A stretch of 44,724 nt of DNA from Colwellia sp. (GTDB taxonomy: Bacteria > Pseudomonadota > Gammaproteobacteria > Enterobacterales > Alteromonadaceae), in assembly GCA_022969215.1 (NCBI GenBank), contig JALJPA010000010.1:1-44724 (forward strand), read 5' to 3'. The notes beneath the pieces are model-generated. The model did not search any database. It had not been told where the DNA came from and was given only the letters and a program-made list of their open reading frames with translations. This document shows positions 24,688 to 32,733 of this stretch, piece after piece; the stretch's first letter is position 1; every line of letters begins with the position of its first letter. The position numbers were made by a program, and so were the translations under genes.

Positions 24688-27156
24688 ATGAATAAAAATT
24701 TCAGCAAACACCATAAAATCATTGAAGATTTCCGTGGTGAAGTGAACAAGCAGAGCTTTGAAACAAGCTTCAGTGCCATAACTGTACACCTCACTAGAAA
24801 TGAAAGGTTTTTATTGAAAATGGAATTAAAGCGCTTAGCGGGCGCTTGTACACGAGCCATAGACCTACGTGGCTTGGTTGATGGTGAATGTCAGTTATTT
24901 GACTATCAAGGTCAAAGCCATTTTTTAGATGACATTGCCGTGGCCGCGTTTCAGGAAAATATTGCAATTTATGGCGGTTATACTTTTGGTGTCTATGAAT
25001 CAGTAAAAGATGCCGAAAATAGTTTTCGTAATATTTATCAAAATGAACAAGGTAATTCAACTGCAGTTGAGGGTAAAAGTCTCAACAAAAAATTATCGGG
25101 AGAAAAGCTACAATACCCCGCTAAATTACAACTTTTGGCCAATTACCCTAATCGCTCAGAAGAGCGAATGAATTTCGCTATTGCCATCACGCTGACCCTA
25201 GAAAATAAGCAACAAGTGACTACCAGCAGCATAGATTTAAGTGTCGAGGGCATTAAGTTCAAACTTATTAATGAAGCGACTCTATTTAAGGGCGAGCAAG
25301 TAACCATTACCTTTACCGGCTTAGAGCAAGACTTTCAATTTAATAAAGACAGTTTATTTTATTTTAAAGTTAAAAATACCTTACGTGACTCAGCTACGCA
25401 GATTGTTGGTTGTCAACGTATTGATATTCCTGAAGATGACGGGTTTTCACGATTTTTAACTGGTTATATTCAAGGAAATAAACGCCGATATAAAATTAAT
25501 TTAGATAATAGCTTAGCGGCGTTACAAGCGAGAAGCTTTGAGCAGTTTGCCTTAGTTAAATTAAATGAATTGGTTGTTTTTATGCACAGTGCCAATGGTC
25601 GCGCTGAGGGGCTTGCGCCTCGTTATGCGCTGACCACTAAAAATAATCAAAAGGTATATCACTATTGGCGAGATGATAAACATAATTCGACTTTGCATTA
25701 CCTCATCAATGATGAGCGACTTGCGCGTCTACAGGCTTTAGCACATAAAAATAAGAGTTTATTAGTTTTTAGTTTTATTCATCAACATAAAGGCCGTAAG
25801 TTCTTCTATACCTTAGATGAAGAGCAGCTTAAGCACGATAAGAGCTTTTTTAAGCAGTTCCTAGCCTTTTCTGCCAGTAAAAATTCTTTTGCCATTACCG
25901 AATTAAAGTATCAGCAGGTAAGTGCTGAACAAGCTTATTCACCGTTTACCTTATCTAGTGTTATGAGCAAGCAGCAAAGTTACTTAAATCCACCGTTAAC
26001 TGATGAAGTTAACGGAATTTTGGCGAATATACCTTGCTTAGTAACGGTAACCGATATCACTAGCGCTAGTGATATCGGTGAGTATCAAGCATTAGGCTAT
26101 AAAGGAGTCGACCTAGAACGGCTGAAAAGTTATGGTCATAAGTATGGCGATAAGAATAATCTAGTTGATGAAATCACGCTAAGTTATGGTCATCAACGTC
26201 AAGAAATGCGCTTTAAATATCAGACGCCTGTTGACATTGAGTGCGCTGAAGCAACTTGGTCGGGACAGTCGGCAGACTTTTCTGTATCGGGCTTAAAAGT
26301 AGACTTAGCCGAGCCAGCCGCATTGTCACAGGGTGATGTGGTTTATTTAACTTTTCCTAAATTGCAAAAAATAACCTCAGCCTTTGATCTCAAACAATTG
26401 CCTTATAAGGTGATGAGGATAAGCAAAGATAAAACCGTGGTAAACCTTCGGGTGTCGGTTAAAGAACACCAACATATCGGTCGGTCATTTTTTAAGTTAT
26501 TAATTGATAAGAATAAAAGTAAGTTGACGCCTGATGAATATGCGATGTTAACTCCTGGTTTATCTGGCGCTTTGAGGACCTTGTATGCGGTGAATATGAC
26601 GATACCAACAGTCATGGTGCAATCAAGTGGCAGTCGTTATAAGCTAGAAACCTTAGTTACCGGTCAGTACGCTAATCAAAGCCATAAAAATTTATTATCA
26701 GCCATGCTGCGATTAAGCGATCGTAATGGCTATTATAATTTGTATCCTTTGCTCGGTAATTTACATGTTAGTAGTTTACTTGAACATCAGATGAGGAAAC
26801 TGCTGGCCAGTGATGTTGCGGTCAGTGAAGTTATTTATATTGCCATCAATTCAAGTATTACTGATATTGACAAGTCGGTAACGATAAAGCAGGTAAGTGA
26901 ATTAGAGACTCTTGAGCTAAGAAAGCTTTTTATTAAAAAATCGTTAAAGCAGGGGCAGTTTTACAGCTTACAGCTAAAACTGTCACGCAGCGATGCCGCA
27001 AATATGGATCATTTAACCCCAGAGCTGACTTATATTGGCGTTTATGCGATACATAGAAGTAAGCAACTTGAGCAAGAAATGTATAGTGTCGCGGGACTGG
27101 TACAGCTAGTTGATGTCACAGAAGAAACGTTACTAAGGTATTCAATCACAGACTAG
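24688..27156 (+). CDS. Large protein with two PilZ (c-di-GMP-binding) motifs
   Basis: An 822-aa soluble protein with no signal peptide and no obvious membrane helix. Two PilZ signatures are complete. The first, near residues 155-190, is RSEER followed by DLSVEG. The second, near 510-545, is RQEMR followed by DFSVSG. Both fit RxxxR...DxSxxG, which binds cyclic di-GMP dimers. The remaining sequence, including a long C-terminal third, matches no other domain I recognise, though proteins of this general size annotated simply as PilZ-domain are known in marine gammaproteobacteria. It is a single gene divergent from radA. It is probably a cytoplasmic c-di-GMP effector; the process it controls (motility, adhesion or matrix) is not visible from context. 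Confidence 0.85.
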   Translation: MNKNFSKHHKIIEDFRGEVNKQSFETSFSAITVHLTRNERFLLKMELKRLAGACTRAIDLRGLVDGECQLFDYQGQSHFLDDIAVAAFQENIAIYGGYTFGVYESVKDAENSFRNIYQNEQGNSTAVEGKSLNKKLSGEKLQYPAKLQLLANYPNRSEERMNFAIAITLTLENKQQVTTSSIDLSVEGIKFKLINEATLFKGEQVTITFTGLEQDFQFNKDSLFYFKVKNTLRDSATQIVGCQRIDIPEDDGFSRFLTGYIQGNKRRYKINLDNSLAALQARSFEQFALVKLNELVVFMHSANGRAEGLAPRYALTTKNNQKVYHYWRDDKHNSTLHYLINDERLARLQALAHKNKSLLVFSFIHQHKGRKFFYTLDEEQLKHDKSFFKQFLAFSASKNSFAITELKYQQVSAEQAYSPFTLSSVMSKQQSYLNPPLTDEVNGILANIPCLVTVTDITSASDIGEYQALGYKGVDLERLKSYGHKYGDKNNLVDEITLSYGHQRQEMRFKYQTPVDIECAEATWSGQSADFSVSGLKVDLAEPAALSQGDVVYLTFPKLQKITSAFDLKQLPYKVMRISKDKTVVNLRVSVKEHQHIGRSFFKLLIDKNKSKLTPDEYAMLTPGLSGALRTLYAVNMTIPTVMVQSSGSRYKLETLVTGQYANQSHKNLLSAMLRLSDRNGYYNLYPLLGNLHVSSLLEHQMRKLLASDVAVSEVIYIAINSSITDIDKSVTIKQVSELETLELRKLFIKKSLKQGQFYSLQLKLSRSDAANMDHLTPELTYIGVYAIHRSKQLEQEMYSVAGLVQLVDVTEETLLRYSITD

Positions 27157-27578
27157 TGTTAATTCACTGTTGTTTACTTAGGGTTTGTTGATCTTTCGAG
27201 ATTGCTTTTACAGCAACATGTTTGATATTTAGGCAAAATAGAGCATATGAAGTGTAGCTAGCTACATGAACATAGGATAACGCAGTATAAATTTCAAATA
27301 AGTGCTGCCCTTTGGCTTCATTTAAAACGAACTTACTCCTTGTTGCTCGCTTTTTTAATAGAATAACTATGATACAAAGCTCGCGCCGCGATTAAGCCCG
27401 TTTTAAATTGAATAAATTTTAACCCTGAAAGATTAACAGACCCTTGTGTAAAAGCCTAAGCACTGATACTTAATAAAAGAGCAGCGCTTGGGCTTTGTAC
27501 TTAACTATTAATTATCATCTTTTAGCCACGTACTGTTTAAGTTAATGTGCGGCTTAAACTCAGAGGCTTACTAAATGG
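27157..27578. other. 422-bp convergent region between the PilZ gene and serB
   Basis: It contains the perfect 14-bp palindrome TGTAGCTAGCTACA at 27253-27266 and the serB-side terminator at 27451-27496. I see no coding sequence or RNA gene. The stretch around the palindrome (GAGCATATGAAGTG...ATGAACATAGG) could be part of another dispersed repeat, but no second copy is in the window. Confidence 0.5.
27451..27496 (-). terminator. Probable terminator of serB
   Basis: On the minus strand AAAGCCCAAGC ... GCTTAGGCTTT forms an 11-bp stem (one G-T pair) with a long 24-nt loop, followed by a TTTT-type run. The long loop makes this less certain. Confidence 0.55.
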
Positions 27579-28589
27579 TTATGCTAACCAATGTAAAAGG
27601 CAATCTAAACCCTGCACGTTAATGCTACTGTCAGCTTGTGCTAAAACAATCGGTTTAGCATGAAAAGCAACACCAAAGCTTGCCGCTGCCATCATCACCA
27701 GATCATTAGCCCCATCACCCATAGCAACCGTTTGATTGTGAGGAATACTATATTCTTTGCTCAAAATAGCGAGAGAGTTGGCTTTTACTTGTGCATCGAC
27801 AACATCACCTAATACCTTGCCGGTAAGTTTGCCATCTATAATTTCTAGGGTATTGGCAAAAGCTGCATCCAATTCTAAAGTGTCTTTTAGATGGTCAGCA
27901 AAATAAGTAAAGCCGCCAGAAGCGATGGCTATGCGCCAGTTGTGCTTTTTAAGTTCTTTAATTAATGGTTTTAACCCAGCCATAAGAGGAATATCTTTGG
28001 CTACATCGCTTAATATGCTTTCCGGCGAATTTGCTAATGTAGCTACACGTTGATGTAGGCTTTGGGCAAAGTCCAACTCACCTAACATAGCGCGCTCAGT
28101 TACTTCTGCCACTTCTTCACCAACACCGGCTAGTTTAGCTATTTCATCAATACATTCAATTTCTATGGTAGTTGAGTCCATATCCATTACTAACAGACCC
28201 GGCTCACTTAAGGTCGGTACTTGTGTTAATAAGGCTGCTTCAATCCCGTTAGCTAAAGTAAAGTCAGCTAGCACTTTACGTGCTTGCATAAAGTCGCTAC
28301 AGCTCACTTGAAAACGGCAGCTGGTTTGATTATTACGGTGATTAATAGCGGTTAATGAGGTGATTTTTAACTGAACTTGGTTTTGTAATGCCAGTAGCAG
28401 GGCTAGGGGCAGTTGTTGAAATACCACCAATTCGATCTTATCTTGCGCTGTACTAGTCTCAAGCGGACGTTCATCAAGGTTAAGAGTCTGCTCTGATAAG
28501 TCAAAAGCGACGGGTAATTGCGTACCTGCTAGGTTTTGGGCTAAATACTGTTCAAGGGACAGGGATAATACATTGGCGATAAAAGACAC
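27579..28589 (-). CDS. serB: Phosphoserine phosphatase
   Basis: It removes phosphate from O-phosphoserine, the last step of serine synthesis. The protein has 336 aa: an N-terminal extension with an ACT-like region (about 1-125), then the HAD core. Core motif I is DMDSTTIEIECIDEIA (nucleophile Asp ~136), motif II is ASGGFTYFAD and motif IV is GDGANDLVMM. The start is GTG with AGAGAG upstream, chosen because no in-frame ATG precedes the conserved part. It is divergent from the smp gene as in enterics. Its start lies only 25 bp from the end of a MITE-like element, so its promoter is probably inside or at the edge of that element (a TATAAA is present at the boundary). Confidence 0.95.
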   Translation of the reverse strand: MSFIANVLSLSLEQYLAQNLAGTQLPVAFDLSEQTLNLDERPLETSTAQDKIELVVFQQLPLALLLALQNQVQLKITSLTAINHRNNQTSCRFQVSCSDFMQARKVLADFTLANGIEAALLTQVPTLSEPGLLVMDMDSTTIEIECIDEIAKLAGVGEEVAEVTERAMLGELDFAQSLHQRVATLANSPESILSDVAKDIPLMAGLKPLIKELKKHNWRIAIASGGFTYFADHLKDTLELDAAFANTLEIIDGKLTGKVLGDVVDAQVKANSLAILSKEYSIPHNQTVAMGDGANDLVMMAAASFGVAFHAKPIVLAQADSSINVQGLDCLLHWLA

Positions 28590-28614
28590 GTTAACTCTCT
28601 AAGGTATTGGTTTA

Positions 28615-28870
28615 TATCCAAGCCACATGAAGATGCAGTTGGAATTAGAAACGCCTTTAGGTATGACATTGATTGAAGAGAATGGTTATTCCCTTATCGA
28701 AATCAATAACGTAGCATAAAGCGTTTCTAAACCAGCCCTGCAGGGGCGTCTGAGCAAACCATGTTATTTGTTGCCTTATTTTTTAATGGAATAACCATTA
28801 ATAAAACAAGGCGCCTTGATCATTATTCGCTCAGGCTACCTGAAACACGCATCTTCAAGTTGCTTGGGTA
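28615..28870 (+). mobile_element. MITE-like element, copy A (about 256 bp)
   Basis: The ends are inverted repeats: TATCCAAGCCACATGAAGATGC on the left and GCATCTTCAAGTTGCTTGGGTA on the right, 22 bp with 4 mismatches. Inside, AATGGTTATTCC and GGAATAACCATT are an exact 12-bp inverted pair around a GC-rich centre (GCCCTGCAGGGGC), so the whole unit can fold into one long hairpin. A second copy lies at 44468-44724 in the opposite orientation and shares an exact 45-bp stretch. No transposase is encoded. Confidence 0.8.
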
Positions 28871-28954
28871 TGTATAAAAATATTAAACTTCACATCAGTT
28901 AGTAATCTAACTATAGTGAGACTATTAATGCGCTAAAATAGTCACCTGTGTTTT

Positions 28955-29641
28955 ATGAAGCAAGCCGAACAGCCTTTATACCCTAAATTATCGTCGATTT
29001 ATAATAAAATCCTGCAATTAGCTAGTGCTATTTCGCTTATCATAGTGCTGATCAGTATCTTGCAGTCTACTGGGGTGAAAAATAATAACAATTTAACTGA
29101 GCATTTTAATTTTATTGCCAAGCAGCAATTACACCAAGCCATTGTCGGTGCCACTGTACTACTTGAGCAAGAGCATAAAAATAACATTGAGAAAAAAGCT
29201 TTATTACAACGTTACCTCGATGGTTTGGCAAAAGTTAACTTTGTTAAACAGGCACATTTATATGATGCCACAGGTATGTTATTAGTTGCTAGCACATCGG
29301 TTGATATAGATAAGCGCGGTAATGAAATTTCTCGTCCTAAAGCCAAAAGTATTAACGATCTTTATGGGATATCACCACACCAACGCAATTTAAGCGATAA
29401 ATTAACGCCTTTTGTTGAAGAAGTTCGCCATAGTGATACAAGCAGCTATAAACTTCATGGCTACTTACGTTTTACAATCGAGCCGTCTTATTTAACCAAT
29501 GTATTAGCGCAAGCGGATGAAGAGCAGCAGTCATTACAACGGTTAATGTTGTTAGTGGCGGGGGTTATTGGCTTTCTGCTTACTCGCGGCTTAAACCGCT
29601 TTAGCAGACGAGGTTATCGACTAGCTTCAGAGCCGAAATAG
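28955..29641 (+). CDS. smp: Smp/YtjB (AhpA) family membrane protein
   Basis: A 228-aa protein with one N-terminal membrane helix (about 22-40; LASAISLIIVLISILQ), a periplasmic domain of ~140 residues (about 45-190) and a second helix (about 195-212; LMLLVAGVIGFLL) followed by a basic tail. This is the layout of the E. coli Smp protein encoded divergently next to serB. The divergent serB neighbour here is the main support. The biochemical function is unknown; old annotations calling it a haemolysin are not well founded. No strong ribosome site precedes the ATG. Confidence 0.82.
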   Translation: MKQAEQPLYPKLSSIYNKILQLASAISLIIVLISILQSTGVKNNNNLTEHFNFIAKQQLHQAIVGATVLLEQEHKNNIEKKALLQRYLDGLAKVNFVKQAHLYDATGMLLVASTSVDIDKRGNEISRPKAKSINDLYGISPHQRNLSDKLTPFVEEVRHSDTSSYKLHGYLRFTIEPSYLTNVLAQADEEQQSLQRLMLLVAGVIGFLLTRGLNRFSRRGYRLASEPK

Positions 29642-29663
29642 ATGAGTTCAAAGCTATCTCTTA

Positions 29664-30533
29664 TTAAGTGAAGAATACTTGCTCGATATTACGCTCACAT
29701 TGACTGGCAATTTCCTCAGCACTCTCTGGCCTAATAGTGGTTAACAGCTCAAAAATTTTGATTAGATTAACTGGATAGTTAGCTGGAGCAGGGTGTTTTT
29801 CTTGTTCAGCCTGTGCGCTATTAGCCAGTACGTCTTTAGCCCTTACCTCAACACCCATTATCTCAGAGCTTAACGGCATCGATGGTGCATCCGTTTCTAA
29901 TACTAAAGACTCCAGCGGTAAGCGCTTAATAGTGTTGATGGTTTTTTTAGCGCGGGAATAACTGATAGTACTACCGACACCGAGCTTAAAGCCTAAATCT
30001 AGGTAGCCTTTAGCTTGTTGGTAGCTGCCTGAAAAGCCATGAATGATACCCGCCTTGTTTAGCTGGTACCTCTTCAAAAATGGCATGTTCTTGTCGTGAG
30101 ATTGTCTATGATGAACTATTACCGGTAAGTCTTGCTGCTTAGCGAGGTTAAGCTGAAAATCGAAAAAGTGTTGCTGCTTTGCTAATTCAGCCTCGGGATC
30201 ATCACTACGTTTAATAATGGCGCCATCTAAACCAATTTCACCAATGGCGATAATTTCATTTTTCGCCAGTGTTACTTTTTCAGTTAACAGTTCGAGGTGA
30301 GAACCGTTTAACCCTTGTAAAAACCACGGATGAATGCCTAAGCAGGGGTAAATCTTTATAGGTTTGTTATGATAATTTTTGGCTAGGTTTAATACTTTAT
30401 CAAAGTTATCAGGGGCTATGGCAGGAACGATAATTCGGTTAATTGCCAGTTTCGCGCATTGCTCTAGCAGGGCAGGTAGTTGTTCTTTAAAAGCGTTGTC
30501 GTCAAGGTGACAATGACTATCGGTAAATTTCAT
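29664..30533 (-). CDS. TatD family metal-dependent hydrolase
   Basis: A 289-aa TIM-barrel hydrolase of the TatD DNase group, probably a cytoplasmic 3'-5' exonuclease or DNase. Metal-ligand motifs are in the expected order: DSHCHLD at the N terminus, GEIGLDG (~98), IVHHRQSHD (~138), IHGFSGSY (~163) and LETDAPSM (~215). The closest named relative is probably YjjV rather than TatD itself, but I do not fix a symbol. AAAGGGGG precedes the ATG. It lies downstream of argS on the same strand, separated by the argS terminator. Confidence 0.9.
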   Translation of the reverse strand: MKFTDSHCHLDDNAFKEQLPALLEQCAKLAINRIIVPAIAPDNFDKVLNLAKNYHNKPIKIYPCLGIHPWFLQGLNGSHLELLTEKVTLAKNEIIAIGEIGLDGAIIKRSDDPEAELAKQQHFFDFQLNLAKQQDLPVIVHHRQSHDKNMPFLKRYQLNKAGIIHGFSGSYQQAKGYLDLGFKLGVGSTISYSRAKKTINTIKRLPLESLVLETDAPSMPLSSEIMGVEVRAKDVLANSAQAEQEKHPAPANYPVNLIKIFELLTTIRPESAEEIASQCERNIEQVFFT

Positions 30534-30571
30534 GCTTTTATCCCCCTTTATCCATTTACTTCTTTAGATAC

Positions 30572-30595
30572 AAAAAAGCGCGGTATAAACCGCGC
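30572..30595 (-). terminator. Rho-independent terminator of argS
   Basis: Minus strand: GCGCGGT-TTAT-ACCGCGC followed by TTTTTTG. A strong 7-bp GC-rich stem with T-run between argS and the TatD-type gene. Confidence 0.9.
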
Positions 30596-30623
30596 CTTTG
30601 TGCACTTAATCATGTAGTGACTT

Positions 30624-32408
30624 TTACATTCTGTCCATCACTTCAATACCTAATATATCCAGACCCTGCTTTAAGGTGTCGGCGATAACTTTACATAGCG
30701 CTAAACGTGATGCTTTAACTTCTTCACTAATACCTTCTTTAAGAATAGGGCAGGCTTCATAAAAACTCATGTAAAGGCTAGCAAGCTCGTATAAATAATT
30801 ACAAAGCAAGTTAGGTGTACATTCACTAATTACTGCATCAATTACATCTTCAAGTTGCAACAACTTAAGCGCTAGTGCTTTTTCTTGCGGCTCGATAATA
30901 GTAATAGCGGCATTAGCTGGTAACGTACCGGCACTCGCTTGCGCTTTGCTAAATATACTTTGAATACGCGAATATGCATATTGTAAATAAGGTGCGGTAG
31001 CACCTTCAAAGCTCAACATAGTCTTCCAGTTGAAAATATAATCACTGGTACGATTTTTCGATAAATCGGCAAACTTAACCGCGCCAATACCAACCTTATT
31101 TGATATTTCCGCTAAATCAACATCGCTAATCTCAGGGTTTTTCTCTTTGATTAATGCAGCTGCACGGACAACGGCTTCATCAAGTAATTCTGCTAACTTG
31201 ATAGTACCACCAGTACGGGTTTTAAATGGTTTGCCATCATCACCCATCATCATGCCAAACGGACAATGTTGATAACCAACACTGTCAGGTAAGAAACCTG
31301 CTTTACGAGCAACAATTTCAACTTGTTTAAAATGTAATCCTTGGCGTGCATCGGTGAAAATAATGATGCGATCTGCCGCTAACTTGCCACTACGGTAACG
31401 ACACGCAGATAAGTCAGTAGTGGCATATAAGAAACCGCCTCCGGATTTCTGTACGATAAATACCGGTCTGTCGCCATCTTTGTTGGCCATTTCATCAATG
31501 AAAACAACTTTAGCGCCTTGACTCTCTTCGGCAACCCCACTCGCCATAAGCTCATCAACTACCGTTGATAAATCGTCGTTATAAGCACTTTCGCCCATAA
31601 TGTCAGAGCGTTTTAATGACACATTTAACTTAGCGTAGATTTCTTCACTGTGGGCAATAGAGATATCAATAAACTGTTGCCATAACTTGGCACTATCCGC
31701 ATCGCCACTTTGCAGTTTAACTACATCAGCACGTGCTCTATCGGCAAAACCATCTTCGTTGTCAAAACGAACTTTTGCTTCACGGTAAAAATTTTCTAAA
31801 TCGCTAAGGGCCGTTTCAGCCACTTCATCGCTAGCAAGTTTATCGCTTAAGTGCGCGATTAACATGCCAAACTGTGTGCCCCAATCACCCATGTGATTTT
31901 GACGAATTACTTTGTCACCACGAAACTCTAGTGCGCGTACTACTGCATCACCAATAATGGTTGAACGTAAGTGACCAACATGCATTTCTTTGGCAAGGTT
32001 AGGCGCTGAGTAATCAACAACTACTGTTTGCTGTTTATCATCAGCGTTGTCATCGGTAGCAGTACTTGTGCTAGCGACGCGTTGGCTAACACCAATAAAG
32101 TCATCTTGAGCAACAACATTAAGCTGAGCAGCTAACCATTTTTCACATAAATGAATATTGATAAAGCCAGGGCCGGCTAATTCAATTTTGCTAGCAATGC
32201 CATCAAGATTTAGTTCGGCTACAACCTTAGTAGCTAGTTCGCGCGGATTAGTCTTAAGCTTTTTCGCTGCACCCATTACACCATTGGCTTGATAGTCACC
32301 AAAGTTTGGACGGTTAGATAAACTAACCGCAGGGTTCGTTCCTTCAGGTAAGCCCGCAGCAACCATAGCAGCGCTAACTTTAGCACTCAAAATATCTTTA
32401 ATATTCAT
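30624..32408 (-). CDS. argS: Arginyl-tRNA synthetase
   Basis: It charges tRNA-Arg with arginine. I place the start at MNIKDILSAKV (594 aa), matching the standard ArgS N terminus; the ORF-track start adds 15 residues unlike the family. Order: N-terminal tRNA-binding domain with NFGDYQANG, class I signature HVGHLRST (~130), the region FGMMMGDDGKPFKTRTGG (standing in for KMSKS as in other ArgS), and a C-terminal anticodon-binding domain ending GLDILGIEVMDRM. It ends before a clear terminator. A 25-bp dispersed repeat lies about 50 bp upstream. Confidence 0.96.
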   Translation of the reverse strand: MNIKDILSAKVSAAMVAAGLPEGTNPAVSLSNRPNFGDYQANGVMGAAKKLKTNPRELATKVVAELNLDGIASKIELAGPGFINIHLCEKWLAAQLNVVAQDDFIGVSQRVASTSTATDDNADDKQQTVVVDYSAPNLAKEMHVGHLRSTIIGDAVVRALEFRGDKVIRQNHMGDWGTQFGMLIAHLSDKLASDEVAETALSDLENFYREAKVRFDNEDGFADRARADVVKLQSGDADSAKLWQQFIDISIAHSEEIYAKLNVSLKRSDIMGESAYNDDLSTVVDELMASGVAEESQGAKVVFIDEMANKDGDRPVFIVQKSGGGFLYATTDLSACRYRSGKLAADRIIIFTDARQGLHFKQVEIVARKAGFLPDSVGYQHCPFGMMMGDDGKPFKTRTGGTIKLAELLDEAVVRAAALIKEKNPEISDVDLAEISNKVGIGAVKFADLSKNRTSDYIFNWKTMLSFEGATAPYLQYAYSRIQSIFSKAQASAGTLPANAAITIIEPQEKALALKLLQLEDVIDAVISECTPNLLCNYLYELASLYMSFYEACPILKEGISEEVKASRLALCKVIADTLKQGLDILGIEVMDRM

Positions 32409-32458
32409 ACGTTGTCTCATTCTCTTTGTTATTTGGTTCAATACATTTATCAATCGTG

Positions 32459-32483
32459 CTCATTGACATGCGTCAACTCCGCG
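32459..32483 (+). repeat. 25-bp dispersed palindromic repeat, copy 1
   Basis: CTCATTGACATGCGTCAACTCCGCG. The core TTGAC-ATGC-GTCAA is palindromic. It differs at two bases from copy 3 (41292-41316) and at four from copy 2 (inverted, 40807-40831). Confidence 0.8.
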
Positions 32484-32619
32484 CGTTTTCTTCTGTCTTG
32501 AACCAACTAACTGCGAGAAGTGAGTAACTCACAGCTAGTAACTTAATTTGTTTTATTTTGCTGATTTATATCTTCAGCAAAACTTTCTAAATTCTTTTGA
32601 ACTTTCATCTTTGGCAAAG

Positions 32620-32724
32620 TAGTTTGCTTACTTTTACAAGGCGCTTGGTCATTTTTATAAAGGAGCTTAGTACACTAAGTGACTGAATAAAAATGATTAA
32701 GCAACGCTGTAAAATGACAAACTA
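32620..32724. repeat. 105-bp imperfect palindrome downstream of prfC
   Basis: The outer arms are TAGTTTG and CAAACTA. Further in, TTTTACAAGGCGCTTGGTCATTTTTAT matches, inverted, ATAAAAATGATTAAGCAACGCTGTAAAA with a few mismatches. The centre is CTTAGTACACTAAG. It starts 10 bp past the prfC stop and can fold over its full length. It may be a repeat element that also ends prfC transcription. Confidence 0.65.
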
Positions 32725-32733
32725 AGAAGCCAA

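Larger units (their letters stand above)
32409..32733. other. 325-bp region between argS and prfC
   Basis: It holds the argS upstream region, one copy of the 25-bp palindromic repeat (32459-32483) and a 105-bp imperfect palindrome (32620-32724) directly downstream of prfC. No gene is evident. Confidence 0.6.

Noticed and set aside
24609-24860. 83-aa minus-strand ORF overlapping the PilZ gene start
   Set aside because: Antisense to the PilZ gene and without recognisable features.
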